Notes under the pieces: model-generated
The model's database searches: none
Told to the model about the DNA's origin: nothing
Seen by the model: only the letters and a program-made list of their open reading frames with translations
Program-made: the position numbers and the translations under genes
Part shown: positions 45,809 to 54,264 of the stretch, in pieces
Layout: each line of letters begins with the position of its first letter
Numbering within the stretch: the first letter of the stretch is position 1
Assembly: GCF_019929665.1 (NCBI RefSeq)
Contig: NZ_JAHZPZ010000003.1
Span: 186,001-250,000 of the forward strand
DNA from: Streptococcus infantis
GTDB taxonomy: Bacteria > Bacillota > Bacilli > Lactobacillales > Streptococcaceae
Reading direction: 5' to 3'
Length of the DNA: 64,000 nt

Positions 45809-45859
45809 AAAAAAGCCTTGAAATCAAGGCTTTTTCCTGTTGATTTAGATGCCCCCTAC
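45809..45859. repeat. tRNA-Lys attachment scar, copy B
   Basis: Matches 47422-47473 (terminator, TTCCTGTTGATTTAGAT, CCCCCTAC) with very few changes but then diverges, so the tRNA itself is absent. It lies in a gap of about 700 bases without genes. Confidence 0.75.
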
Positions 45860-45964
45860 ATGAATTTGTAAGAACTTTTCATATTGAAAATAAACAAAAG
45901 TGTTGAAATATAGCTGATTTTAGGGAAATACTTTTAGGTGTTTTCACTGTCAGGCTTTAAAAAC

Positions 45965-45985
45965 GTGGCAAAAGTGGGGCAAAAA
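45965..45985. repeat. Integrase-arm-like repeat beside scar B
   Basis: GTGGCAAAA-GTGGGGCAAAAA is a tandem pair of the kind seen after phage integrase genes, and matches the pair at 47384. Confidence 0.6.
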
Positions 45986-46096
45986 CGAATGACTCACATT
46001 TGGTTTGAAAATCTATAATACCTAATGATTATGCCATACTAGATATATAGTGTTGTTATAAATAAATGTCAGTGCGAGTTCAAATCGGAGGATAAA

Positions 46097-46147
46097 ATGG
46101 AAAAACAAATTTCTACGCAGAATGGAATGCGAAAAAGTGATAATTAA
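46097..46147 (+). pseudogene. Truncated gene start (16 codons), copy 2
   Basis: AAATCGGAGGATAAA and ATG open MEKQISTQNGMRKSDN, then stop. The first 30 bases are 29/30 identical to 40321-40350. Confidence 0.5.
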
Positions 46148-46153
46148 AGAGAC

Positions 46154-46187
46154 AAAAAAGCTGAGAATATGATTTCCCAGCTTTTTT
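46154..46187. terminator. Terminator of the HdeD-family gene
   Basis: AAAAAAGCTG and CAGCTTTTTT pair across an imperfect inner stem (GAGAA/TTTCC). Confidence 0.8.
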
Positions 46188-46212
46188 GAATGCGATAGAA
46201 ATAGCAACTAGA

Positions 46213-46728
46213 CTATTTACGAAAGGCCTCAATAATGTAGGTGAAGCCAGTAACTAAAACTGAAAAGGCAATGACATAAACGACAAAGACACCTGTAGCC
46301 ACTGGATTGAACAGAATCACTAGACCTAGTAAAAATTCAAGCAAGGCTACCCACGTGATATTGCTACCAATAATAGGGAAAATCAATCTTAGACGATTGC
46401 CTTTAAAGAAAGCAATAATGGCTTCTACAATTAACCAAATTCCTACAATGGTCGGAATGACGACCGGCAGGGTCACAAAGCCATAAGCAACGAGGTAAAG
46501 AGCTAAGAGAAGACTAACAAATCCTTGGAAAAGATAAACAGGTGAGCGAAGCTCTTTTGGTGCAGAGAAATAGCCTAAAATAGCTGCTATAGAAGAAACC
46601 AGTAAACCAAATGAAATCCACCAGCTGTAAGCAACAAGATTAGCTACTGGGTTTGTAAATAGGAAAAGTCCTAAAAGGACAAAAACAACTCCTGCAAGGA
46701 ATAGCAGTAAACGATTAGAAAATTTCAT
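46213..46728 (-). CDS. HdeD-family (DUF308) membrane protein
   Basis: The protein has 171 residues and six membrane helices in three pairs, with the family text LFLAGVVFVLLGLFLFTNPV and LLEFLLGLVILFNPVATG. In E. coli the founding member is linked to acid resistance; here function is unknown. It has a strong own promoter and a GGGGG ribosome site, and lies between two attachment scars, so it may be stranded cargo of an earlier element. Confidence 0.85.
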   Translation of the reverse strand: MKFSNRLLLFLAGVVFVLLGLFLFTNPVANLVAYSWWISFGLLVSSIAAILGYFSAPKELRSPVYLFQGFVSLLLALYLVAYGFVTLPVVIPTIVGIWLIVEAIIAFFKGNRLRLIFPIIGSNITWVALLEFLLGLVILFNPVATGVFVVYVIAFSVLVTGFTYIIEAFRK

Positions 46729-46772
46729 TTCAATACCCCCTATATAGTATAGTATAGTTTGTTAATAAAACT

Positions 46773-46801
46773 ATTGTACTTATTTTTATAGAAAATGTCA
46801 A
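46773..46801 (-). promoter_or_regulatory. Promoter of the HdeD-family gene
   Basis: On the minus strand TTGACA (46801-46796), a 17-base spacer and TACAAT (46778-46773), a near-consensus promoter. Confidence 0.75.
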
Positions 46802-46928
46802 TAAAATAAATAAACAATTTGGAAGTTTCAGTCTGACTTACAAAAAGAAAAGGAGTTTTCACTCCTTTTCACAGATTTAAGACAAAGTCCTTATAAAAGT
46901 GTCTTCTAAAGATTTTAACTTCAATCTG

Positions 46929-46951
46929 AAGCGAGGTTATCCTCGCTTTTT
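46929..46951. terminator. Hairpin at the end of the repressor remnant
   Basis: AAGCGAGG-TTAT-CCTCGCTT, then TTTC on the plus strand. A second hairpin, GAAAAGGAG/CTCCTTTTC, lies at 46847-46869. Confidence 0.6.
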
Positions 46952-47371
46952 CTATTTATCAAACAATTCCTTATTTTCAATCAAGAGTTCTAGTGGAGAT
47001 TTTTCTCTTGCTACAATAAAACCAGGTTCATATTGAGTATGAAATGTTCTTTTCTGAGAAGTTGGATCAATATACAACTCATCTCCATCTTCTGTGTATA
47101 GTTGGTTGCCTTTTGTTAGATAAAGTAAATCCTCTAAGTGCTGTCCATAAGTATGTAGGAAATGTTCGATGTATTTGACAGCTTTTAAGATCTCACTTAC
47201 TTTGTCAGAGTATTCATTCGATTCAAGAACACTCTTTTCTAACTCAATTTCTTTACTAGTTCCAAATAGTTGGGTTGGAGTTGCATTAAAATATTCTGCT
47301 ATCTTATCCAAATTTGCAAAGGTAGGATAGCTTTTTTGTTTTTCGTAATCAGAGATGTCTGGAAAGATTGC
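46952..47371 (-). pseudogene. Phage or element repressor, 5'-truncated
   Basis: The frame opens without a start codon and reads FPDISDYEKQKSYPTF, then ANLDKIAEYFNATPTQLFG, the second half of a Cro/CI helix-turn-helix domain, then a C-terminal part of about 100 residues (EYSDKVSEILKAVKYIEHFL, DPTSQKRTFHTQYEPGF). The recognition helix and everything before it is missing: the frame breaks 12 bases from the integrase-arm repeat at 47384. A 119-residue product from the Met at 47311 would lack DNA binding. It is the leftover of a prophage or related element that sat at tRNA-Lys. Confidence 0.75.
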
Positions 47372-47383
47372 TCATAAAAAAAT

Positions 47384-47406
47384 GTGGGGCAAATGATGGG
47401 GCAAAT
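47384..47406. repeat. Integrase-arm repeat pair beside tRNA-Lys
   Basis: GTGGGGCAAA-TGA-TGGGGCAAAT, two TGGGGCAAA units. Such repeats flank integrase genes of streptococcal prophages. Confidence 0.65.
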
Positions 47407-47421
47407 CAGTTATAGACAAGC

Positions 47422-47473
47422 AAAAAAGCCTTATAAATCAAGGCTTTTTCCTGTTGATTTAGATACCCCCTAC
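47422..47473. repeat. tRNA-Lys attachment sequence, copy C (intact site)
   Basis: Terminator AAAGCC..GGCTTTTT plus the last bases of the working tRNA-Lys. It is the source of the scars at 42517 and 45809. Confidence 0.75.
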
Positions 47474-47536
47474 AGGGCTCGAACCTGTGACCCATAGATT
47501 AAGAGTCTACTGCTCTACCAACTGAGCTAAGGAGGC
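47464..47536 (-). tRNA. tRNA-Lys (anticodon CTT)
   Basis: 73 nucleotides, CCA not encoded. Acceptor stem GCCTCCT with AGGGGGT (two wobble pairs), D-arm AGCTCAGTTGGTAGAGC, anticodon loop CTCTTAA giving CTT, and T-arm ACAGGTTCGAGCCCTGT. It reads AAG. It is followed by a terminator that is part of the attachment repeat, and preceded by a 6S-like RNA, with which it may be cotranscribed. Confidence 0.95.
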
Positions 47537-47540
47537 AAAT

Positions 47541-47733
47541 AAAAAGCTGTATTGGTGCCGAAACTTCACGGTTTGTATTGAACCCGCGCAATTAAGCAGG
47601 TGGGCAACTCGCTCTAACTGAAGCTGTTTCCGTGTGAGACGGCCTACATGCTGTTAGAAGACTTTTGTTTCCCTAATAATACAAAAAATAGTCGGTCAAC
47701 ACTTAAATGTGAAGTCGTACACCACAGCGTTTC
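47541..47733 (-). ncRNA. ssrS: 6S RNA (candidate)
   Basis: On the minus strand a region of about 190 bases closes on itself: GCTGT (47728) with ACAGC (47550), GGTG with CACC, and CTTCAC with GTGAAG, making a long rod with inner bubbles, the 6S shape. TATAAT lies upstream at 47743-47738. A short T-run follows, then tRNA-Lys. In many Firmicutes the 6S gene is next to rarA, as here. 6S RNA binds the housekeeping RNA polymerase. The call is by structure and location; another structured RNA is possible. Confidence 0.65.
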
Positions 47734-47798
47734 TATGATTATATGATACCACTTTTTCAAAAAAAATCAAGGGAAAATTAAAAATTTTGAAAAGGATT

Positions 47799-49070
47799 TC
47801 ATAAGTTTCGTAATTTATCAATGGTTTCCTTGCGTTGAGCCAGGGCACGTTCGTATTTTCCACTATCTTCTGGTGAGAAGTAGCTATGGTTGCGAATTTT
47901 TTCTGGCAAGTACTCTTGTTTGACCCAGTGACCTGGGTAGTTATGTGGATAGAGGTAGTTTTGGGCATTGCCTAATTCCTTGCTACCACTATAGTGGCCA
48001 TCTCGCAGGTGACGTGGGATTGGTAGGTGACCTGAGGTTTTAAGGTCAGACAGAGCCTTGTCCATAGCTACATAGGCTGAGTTAGACTTAGGTGAAAGTG
48101 CCAAATCAATCACAACATTGGCAATGAGGATGCGGGCTTCGGGGAAACCGATCCTCTGTGCTGCATCCAGAGCAGTCACGGTATGAATCTGAGCTTCGGG
48201 ATTGGCTAAGCCAATATCTTCATAAGCAATCACAGTCAAACGACGAGCTAGGCTAGGAAGGTCACCAGCCTCTATCAAGCGAGCAGCATAGTGGAGACTA
48301 GCATCGACATCGGATCCACGGATGGATTTTTGCAGGGCAGATAGAACATCATAGTGTCCGTCTCCATCCTTGTCCATAGTGATGTAGCTTCTCTGAAGAC
48401 TATTTTCCATGATGTCGAGCGTGATGTGACGGACACCGTCATCATTTTCTGGGGTGGAGAGAACTGCCAAATCAAGCGAATTGAAGGCAGAACGGAGATC
48501 TCCATTGGTAGATGTTGCGATAAAATCAAGGGCATCATCATCTAACTCAACTGGGAAATCAAAACCTCTTTCAGGGTCAATCAGGGCTATTTGAACGGCC
48601 TCTTTAACATCTTGGTTAGACAAGGGTTCCAACTCAAAAATCTGAACACGGCTACGAATGGCTGGCGTGACAGAAAAGAAAGGATTTTCAGTCGTCGCTC
48701 CAATCATAATGACCAGTCCACTTTCCAAGAGAGGCAAGAGGAAGTCTTGTTTCGTCTTGTCAAGACGATGAATCTCGTCTAGTAGCAGTACAAGGCCACC
48801 TGAGAATTTAGCTTCCTCAGCGATTTCTTGGAGGCGTTTTTTACTATCAACAGTTGCATTGAAGGTCCGAAAAGCATACTTGGTCGTTCCAGCGATGGCT
48901 GAAGCGATACTGGTTTTTCCGATGCCTGGAGGTCCGTAGAGTATCATAGAGGATAGGCGATTGGCTTCCACCATACGGCGGATAATCTTGCCTGGTCCAA
49001 CCAGATGCTCCTGACCGATGACCTGGTCGATGGTTTTGGGGCGCATGCGAAGCGCGAGATTGTCTGGCAT
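47799..49070 (-). CDS. rarA: Replication-associated recombination protein RarA (MgsA)
   Basis: From ATG 49070 (AAAGGA, 5 bases upstream) the protein has 423 residues, opening MPDNLALRMRPKTIDQVIGQ. AAA+ motifs: Walker A GPPGIGKTS near 47-55, Walker B LLLDEIHR near 98-105, sensor GATTENPFF, and arginine-finger segment AIRSRVQIFEL. The C-terminal part (about 250-423) is the oligomerisation domain with YEDIGLANPEA and LRDGHYSGSKELG. It acts at stalled replication forks. It diverges from the gene at 49186. Confidence 0.95.
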   Translation of the reverse strand: MPDNLALRMRPKTIDQVIGQEHLVGPGKIIRRMVEANRLSSMILYGPPGIGKTSIASAIAGTTKYAFRTFNATVDSKKRLQEIAEEAKFSGGLVLLLDEIHRLDKTKQDFLLPLLESGLVIMIGATTENPFFSVTPAIRSRVQIFELEPLSNQDVKEAVQIALIDPERGFDFPVELDDDALDFIATSTNGDLRSAFNSLDLAVLSTPENDDGVRHITLDIMENSLQRSYITMDKDGDGHYDVLSALQKSIRGSDVDASLHYAARLIEAGDLPSLARRLTVIAYEDIGLANPEAQIHTVTALDAAQRIGFPEARILIANVVIDLALSPKSNSAYVAMDKALSDLKTSGHLPIPRHLRDGHYSGSKELGNAQNYLYPHNYPGHWVKQEYLPEKIRNHSYFSPEDSGKYERALAQRKETIDKLRNL

Positions 49071-49185
49071 AGCAGTCCTTTCTAACATGGATTTTCTGAT
49101 ACGAATGTGGTAAGATGGTAGTATCTATTTTAGCATATTTCCGAGTATTCGGGGCGATTGAAGAGTCGTATAGAAAGAGGACAAC

Positions 49186-49656
49186 ATGGCAACATACGGA
49201 TTTTTAGATGTTTTACAAGAAGAGTTGGACAAGAACTTTCCTTTTGACTATGAGATTAGCTGGGACAAACGCAATCATGCAGTTGAAGTGAGTTTTCTGC
49301 TAGAGGCGCAAAATCCTGCAGGAGTGGAGATGCTAGATGAAGACGGAGAGGTTTCGTCAGATGATATCCTTTTTGAAGAAGCGATGCTTTTTTATAACCC
49401 TGCCAAGTCAACAGTTAATGCAGAAGACTATCTCACAGTCATCCCTTATCTGCCGAAGAAAGGTTTTTCTCGTGAATTTTTAGCTTATTTTGCACTATTC
49501 CTCAAAGATACTGCAGAGGTTGGACTAGATGCCCTCATGGACTTTTTGGAAGACCCAGAAGCAGAAGAATTCGTCATGGAATGGAACCAAGAAGTCTTTG
49601 AAGAAGGAAAAGTTGGCTTGGAAGAAGGAGAATTTTATCCTTATCCGAGATATTAG
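49186..49656 (+). CDS. DUF3013 family protein
   Basis: A very acidic soluble protein of 156 residues: GFLDVLQEELDKNFPFDYEI, YNPAKSTVNAEDYLTVIPYL, then DALMDFLEDPEAEEFVMEWN. This is the streptococcal DUF3013 family of unknown function, which heads the operon with a Nudix gene and prmA. AAAGAGG is the ribosome site. Confidence 0.85.
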   Translation: MATYGFLDVLQEELDKNFPFDYEISWDKRNHAVEVSFLLEAQNPAGVEMLDEDGEVSSDDILFEEAMLFYNPAKSTVNAEDYLTVIPYLPKKGFSREFLAYFALFLKDTAEVGLDALMDFLEDPEAEEFVMEWNQEVFEEGKVGLEEGEFYPYPRY

Positions 49657-49665
49657 GAGTCTAGC

Positions 49666-50094
49666 ATGGAGCTAGAGATTTCTGATTTCACAGGCTGCAA
49701 GATTGCCTTACTTTGTGGAGATAGTGTCCTAACTATTCTGCGTGATGACAAGCCCAGCATTCCTTGGCCCAATATGTGGGAGTTGCCAGGTGGAGGTCGT
49801 GAAGGGGACGAAACTCCTTTTGAATGCGCAGCGCGTGAAGTTTTTGAAGAGTTAGGGATTCATCTAACTGAAGATAACCTGCTTGGGAGTAAGGTCTACC
49901 CAAGTATGCTTTTTGAGAGGAAGCAGTCGGTCTTTATGGTTAGTCAGTTAAGTCAAGAACAATTTGACAGTATCGTCTTTGGAGATGAAGGGCAGGGCTA
50001 TAAATTGATGAACATTGAGGAATTTTTGACATCCAGTCAAGTAGTTCCGCAGTTGCAGGGTAGATTGAGGGATTATTTGGAGGAAGTGAAATGA
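49666..50094 (+). CDS. Nudix hydrolase
   Basis: The protein has 142 residues with the Nudix box GGGREGDETPFECAAREVFEELGI-type pattern split over 46-69: Gly, the REVFEELG helix and Glu ligands for Mg. It cleaves nucleoside diphosphates linked to another group; the substrate cannot be told. It lies 9 bases after the DUF3013 gene and overlaps the next by 4 bases. Confidence 0.9.
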   Translation: MELEISDFTGCKIALLCGDSVLTILRDDKPSIPWPNMWELPGGGREGDETPFECAAREVFEELGIHLTEDNLLGSKVYPSMLFERKQSVFMVSQLSQEQFDSIVFGDEGQGYKLMNIEEFLTSSQVVPQLQGRLRDYLEEVK

Positions 50095-50492
50095 TTTTTG
50101 CGATTGCAACAACCACGTTAAACAAGGAAGTTAAACGCAAACTAAAAACTGGACAATACTCTAGGGAAGAAGCTACATTCATTTACATGGAATATTTAAA
50201 GTTAAAGAAGCAGAGAGAAAGTGGTACGAAAGTAGCTGGGATCTCTATGGCTGTTATTTGGGGATTAATGCTTGTTTTACCCTTACTGAGTGGTGAAGGT
50301 CTCGTACTGCCCCTTTCAGTACATTTTTTATTACTGCTACTGCTTGCAGGAATTGTTCTATTTGTTTATTATCTTATGTTTGGTATTTTTAAACAGCAGA
50401 TTCATAGCGCAATGAAAGAACACTATACAGATGTGATTGAAGAATTTAAGAAGAATAAGGAAAATACAAAATGGAAACATGGCAAGAGTTAA
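50091..50492 (+). CDS. Membrane protein of the prmA operon
   Basis: The protein has 133 residues. A charged N-terminal part ([20 protein letters not shown]) is followed by two membrane helices (about 48-66 and 75-98) and a basic tail. It overlaps both the Nudix gene (4 bases) and prmA (22 bases), so it is tightly coupled. Not recognised by family. Confidence 0.65.
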   Translation: MIFAIATTTLNKEVKRKLKTGQYSREEATFIYMEYLKLKKQRESGTKVAGISMAVIWGLMLVLPLLSGEGLVLPLSVHFLLLLLLAGIVLFVYYLMFGIFKQQIHSAMKEHYTDVIEEFKKNKENTKWKHGKS

Positions 50493-51421
50493 AAGTAACG
50501 GTTAAGCGTGAGGGAGAGGAATTAGTTTCCAATCTCTTGATCGAGTTAGGCGCCCAAGGGGTAGCGATCGAAGACAGCATGGACTATGTGGGAAATGTCG
50601 ACCGTTTCGGTGAGATTTTCCCTGAGGTCGAGCAGCAAGAAGAAATCGTGGTGACTGCCTACTACCCTGACACAGTTGATGTAGCAGCGGTGGAAGCGGA
50701 CTTGCAAACTCGTCTTGCAGAATTGACCGACTTTATGGATCTGGGTGAGGTTAAGATTGGCACGACTGCCTTGGCTGAGGAAGACTGGGCAGATAATTGG
50801 AAGAAATACTATGAACCAGCTCGTATCACCCATGATTTGACTATCGTTCCGTCTTGGACAGACTATGAGGCGACAGCTGGAGAAAAGATTATCAAGCTAG
50901 ATCCAGGGATGGCCTTTGGGACAGGAACGCATCCGACGACCAAGATGAGTCTCTTTGCCTTGGAGCAGGTTCTTCGCGGTGGAGAAACAGTCCTGGATGT
51001 AGGGACAGGTTCAGGCGTCCTTTCTATTGCTAGCTCGCTTCTGGGTGCCAAAGAAATCTTCGCCTATGACTTGGACGATGTAGCGGTTCGTGTCGCTCAG
51101 GAAAATATTGAACTCAATCCTGGCATGGAAAATATCCATGTAGCCCCAGGTGATTTGCTCAAGGGCGTGGAGATTGAAGCTGACGTCATCGTGGCCAACA
51201 TTTTGGCGGATATCCTTATTCATCTGACAGAGGATGCTTATCGCTTGGTCAAGGACGAAGGCTATCTCATCATGAGCGGGATTATCAAGGACAAGTGGGA
51301 CATGGTGCGTGAGTCAGCTGAGTCAGCTGGATTTTTCCTTGAAACTCACATGATTCAAGGAGAATGGAATGCCTGTGTCTTCAAGAAAACCAAGGATATT
51401 TCAGGTGTGATTGGAGGCTAG
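50471..51421 (+). CDS. prmA: Ribosomal protein L11 methyltransferase
   Basis: Full length at 316 residues. The substrate-recognition domain comes first, then the SAM-binding domain with [14 protein letters not shown] near 150, [20 protein letters not shown] (motif I) and NILADILI (catalytic NxxA region). It trimethylates L11. It overlaps the preceding gene. The start ATGGAAACATGG lies within that gene, with no separate ribosome site but AAGGAAAAT nearby. Confidence 0.96.
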   Translation: METWQELKVTVKREGEELVSNLLIELGAQGVAIEDSMDYVGNVDRFGEIFPEVEQQEEIVVTAYYPDTVDVAAVEADLQTRLAELTDFMDLGEVKIGTTALAEEDWADNWKKYYEPARITHDLTIVPSWTDYEATAGEKIIKLDPGMAFGTGTHPTTKMSLFALEQVLRGGETVLDVGTGSGVLSIASSLLGAKEIFAYDLDDVAVRVAQENIELNPGMENIHVAPGDLLKGVEIEADVIVANILADILIHLTEDAYRLVKDEGYLIMSGIIKDKWDMVRESAESAGFFLETHMIQGEWNACVFKKTKDISGVIGG

Positions 51422-51422
51422 C

Positions 51423-52166
51423 ATGCAGCAATATTTTGTAAAAGGCAGTGCAATCTCTCCTGTCACTATCGAGGACAAGGAAACCAGCAAGCATATGTTT
51501 CAGGTCATGCGCCTGACAGAAGATGATGAGGTGACCTTAGTCTTTGATGATGGCATCAAGCGTTTGGCGCGCGTGGTCAATGTAGAAGCCCGTCAGTTGG
51601 AGCTGATTGAGGAATTAGCAGACAATGTAGAACTACCAGTTCAAGTGACCATCGCATCGGGCTTTCCCAAAGGAGACAAGCTGGAGTTCATCACTCAGAA
51701 AGTAACAGAACTCGGAGCTAGTCAGATCTGGGCCTTCCCTGCAGACTGGTCCGTTGCCAAGTGGGACAGCAAAAAATTGGGGAAAAAGGCCGAGAAACTA
51801 GAAAAAATCGCTCTCGGTGCAGCTGAGCAAAGCAAGCGGAACTTTGTTCCAAGCATAGAGCTGTTTGAGAGAAAATCAGACTTCTTAGCACAACTTGATC
51901 AGTTTGATCGTGTCGTGGTTGCTTATGAAGAGTCAGCCAAAGAAGGAGAATCAGCTGCGCTTATCCAAGCTGTTGCTGGGTTAGAAAAGGGAGCTAAACT
52001 GCTCTTTATCTTTGGTCCAGAAGGTGGTTTATCCCCTGCAGAAATTGAATCTTTTGAAGCCAAAGGAGCAGTCCTAGCAGGACTTGGGCCTCGCATCCTA
52101 CGAGCAGAAACAGCACCACTTTATGCCTTATCTGCCATAAGTGTTTTGCTTGAATTAAAGAAATAA
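51423..52166 (+). CDS. rsmE: 16S rRNA m3U1498 methyltransferase RsmE
   Basis: From ATG 51423 the protein has 247 residues. It begins QQYFVKGSAISPVTIEDKET, a PUA-like domain, and continues with the SPOUT knot: FIFGPEGGLSPAEIESFEAK and LGPRILRAETAPLYALSAIS. It methylates U1498 near the decoding site. It starts 1 base after the prmA stop, so the pair is coupled, a common arrangement in Firmicutes. Confidence 0.95.
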   Translation: MQQYFVKGSAISPVTIEDKETSKHMFQVMRLTEDDEVTLVFDDGIKRLARVVNVEARQLELIEELADNVELPVQVTIASGFPKGDKLEFITQKVTELGASQIWAFPADWSVAKWDSKKLGKKAEKLEKIALGAAEQSKRNFVPSIELFERKSDFLAQLDQFDRVVVAYEESAKEGESAALIQAVAGLEKGAKLLFIFGPEGGLSPAEIESFEAKGAVLAGLGPRILRAETAPLYALSAISVLLELKK

Positions 52167-52176
52167 GAGGAAAAAC

Positions 52177-53973
52177 ATGGAACAAAAACACCGTTCAGAA
52201 TTTCCCGAAAAGGAACTTTGGGACTTGACAGCCTTATATCAAGATCGTGAGGACTTCTTGCGTGCGATTGAAAAGGCGCGTGAAGACATCAATCAATTTA
52301 GCCGTGACTACAAGGATAATCTTCACACTTTTGAAGATTTTGAAAAGGCCTTTGCAGAATTGGAGCAAATCTATATCCAGATGAGCCATATTGGTAATTA
52401 TGCCTTTATGCCTCAGACGACAGATTATAGCAATGAAGAGTTTGCTAATATTGCCCAAGCTGGGATGGACTTTGAGACAGATGCAAGTGTTGCCTTAACT
52501 TTCTTTGATGATGCCTTAGTGGCTGCAGATGAGGAAGTCTTGGACCGTTTGGGTGACTTGCCACAATTGACGGCAGCCATTCGTCAGGCGAAAATCAAAA
52601 AAGCCCATTATCTTGGAGCTGATGTGGAGAAGGCCTTGACTAATCTTGGTGAAGTTTTCTACAGTCCACAGGATATCTATACTAAGATGCGTGCTGGGGA
52701 TTTCGAAATGGCTGACTTTGAAGTCCATGGAAAAACCTACAAAAACAGCTTTGTGACCTATGAAAATTTCTACCAAAATCACGAGGACGCTGAGGTTCGT
52801 GAGAAATCCTTCCGTTCCTTCTCCGAAGGACTCCGTAAGCACCAAAACACAGCTGCGGCAGCCTATCTAGCTCAGGTCAAGTCTGAGAAACTGTTGGCAG
52901 ATATGAAAGGTTATGATTCAGTATTCGACTATCTTTTAGCTGAGCAAGAAGTAGACCGTGCCATGTTTGACCGCCAGATTGACCTCATCATGAAGGACTT
53001 TGCGCCAGTTGCTCAGAGATATCTCAAGCATGTGGCTAAGGTTAATGGTCTTGAAAAGCTGACCTTTGCTGATTGGAAATTGGATTTGGACAGTGTTCTT
53101 AACCCAGAGGTTAGCATTGATGATGCCTACGATTTGGTTATGAAATCAGTCGCACCACTGGGTCAGGAATATAGTCAAGAAATTGCTCGTTACCAAGAAG
53201 AGCGCTGGGTTGACTTCGCTGCCAATAGTGGCAAGGATTCTGGTGGGTATGCGGCGGATCCATATCGCGTGCACCCTTATGTCCTCATGAGTTGGACAGG
53301 CCGTTTGAGCGATGTCTATACCTTGATTCACGAGATTGGGCATTCTGGTCAATTTATCTTTTCAGACAACCACCAGGGCTTTTTCAACGCCCACATGTCG
53401 ACTTACTATGTCGAAGCGCCTTCAACCTTCAATGAATTGCTTTTAAGTGATTATTTGGAACATCAGTCTGACGATCCTCGTCAAAAACGCTTTGCTCTTG
53501 CCCACCGTTTGACAGACACCTACTTCCATAACTTTATTACCCACCTCTTAGAAGCGGCCTTTCAGCGTAAGGTTTATACATTGATTGAAGAAGGGGAAAC
53601 CTTTGGAGCAAGCAAACTTAATAGCATTATGAAGGAAGTCTTGACGGATTTCTGGGGAGATGCTATTGAAATTGACGATGATGCGGCCTTGACTTGGATG
53701 CGCCAAGCTCACTATTACATGGGCTTGTATAGTTACACTTACTCTGCTGGACTAGTCATCTCGACTGCTGGTTACCTTCATCTGAAAAACTCTGAGAATG
53801 GAGCTAGAGACTGGCTCAATCTTCTCAAATCAGGTGGTAGCAAGACACCACTTGAATCAGCCATGATTATCGGAGCCGATATCTCAACGGATAAACCACT
53901 CCGTGATACGATTCAGTTCTTGTCTGATACGGTTGATCAGATCATAGCTTACAGTGCAGAGTTGGGAGAATAA
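52177..53973 (+). CDS. pepF: Oligoendopeptidase F (M3 family)
   Basis: Full length at 598 residues. The zinc motif HEIGHSGQF (HExxH) is near 387, with the third ligand Glu in STFNELLLSDYL about 25 residues later. N-terminal PepF text is WDLTALYQDREDFLRAI. It cleaves oligopeptides of 7-17 residues in the cytoplasm. AGAGGAAAA lies before the ATG. Gene order prmA-rsmE-pepF is conserved in mitis-group streptococci. Confidence 0.95.
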   Translation: MEQKHRSEFPEKELWDLTALYQDREDFLRAIEKAREDINQFSRDYKDNLHTFEDFEKAFAELEQIYIQMSHIGNYAFMPQTTDYSNEEFANIAQAGMDFETDASVALTFFDDALVAADEEVLDRLGDLPQLTAAIRQAKIKKAHYLGADVEKALTNLGEVFYSPQDIYTKMRAGDFEMADFEVHGKTYKNSFVTYENFYQNHEDAEVREKSFRSFSEGLRKHQNTAAAAYLAQVKSEKLLADMKGYDSVFDYLLAEQEVDRAMFDRQIDLIMKDFAPVAQRYLKHVAKVNGLEKLTFADWKLDLDSVLNPEVSIDDAYDLVMKSVAPLGQEYSQEIARYQEERWVDFAANSGKDSGGYAADPYRVHPYVLMSWTGRLSDVYTLIHEIGHSGQFIFSDNHQGFFNAHMSTYYVEAPSTFNELLLSDYLEHQSDDPRQKRFALAHRLTDTYFHNFITHLLEAAFQRKVYTLIEEGETFGASKLNSIMKEVLTDFWGDAIEIDDDAALTWMRQAHYYMGLYSYTYSAGLVISTAGYLHLKNSENGARDWLNLLKSGGSKTPLESAMIIGADISTDKPLRDTIQFLSDTVDQIIAYSAELGE

Positions 53974-53986
53974 AATCATAAAAGTG

Positions 53987-54008
53987 CAACAATAGAATTA
54001 TATTGTTG
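53987..54008 (+). terminator. Hairpin after pepF
   Basis: CAACAATA-GAATTA-TATTGTTG, a perfect 8-bp stem; the T-run after it is weak. Confidence 0.5.
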
Positions 54009-54037
54009 AGATTTTAGAATGATATTTATTTTTGGTG

Positions 54038-54183
54038 GTGATTAAAAAAAAATTAAAGCAGGAATAGTATTGGCATTCTCTGTACTTTTATTTATACTAT
54101 CTAATAAGATCGCCCTAAAAATAGCTGAGGTCTGTACTCCTAAATACTCTCCTGAGAAGGAGTTATGTAGAGAGTACAGATGA
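54038..54183 (+). pseudogene. Short membrane-peptide frame interrupted in an A9 tract
   Basis: After a nine-A run at 54044-54052 an open frame reads KAGIVLAFSVLLFILSNK, then IALKIAEVCTPKYSPEKEL and a stop. There is no in-frame start; one extra A would join it to the GTG at 54038 and give 49 residues. It is either a frameshifted small gene or a coincidence. Confidence 0.35.
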
Positions 54184-54201
54184 AGAGTTACTCGTTTTAT
54201 T

Positions 54202-54248
54202 TTGAAATATAAGTAAATATGTTAAAATTAATAATGTAAACGTTTTTA
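54202..54248 (+). promoter_or_regulatory. Promoter with CcpA (cre) site for the choline-binding protein gene
   Basis: TTGAAA (54202-54207) and TGTTAAAAT (TAAAAT 54223-54228), 15-base spacer. TGTAAACGTTTTTA (54235-54248) fits the cre consensus except the last C and lies at the expected transcription start, where CcpA binding represses. Confidence 0.6.
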
Positions 54249-54264
54249 AAGAAAGGTTAATTTT

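Noticed and set aside
45809-45859. Second tRNA-Lys gene
   Set aside because: Only the last bases of the tRNA are present; the sequence diverges after CCCCCTAC and cannot fold as tRNA.
46022-46207. 61-codon minus-strand frame
   Set aside because: It overlaps a terminator and the duplicated gene start, has no ribosome site and reads as low-complexity sequence.
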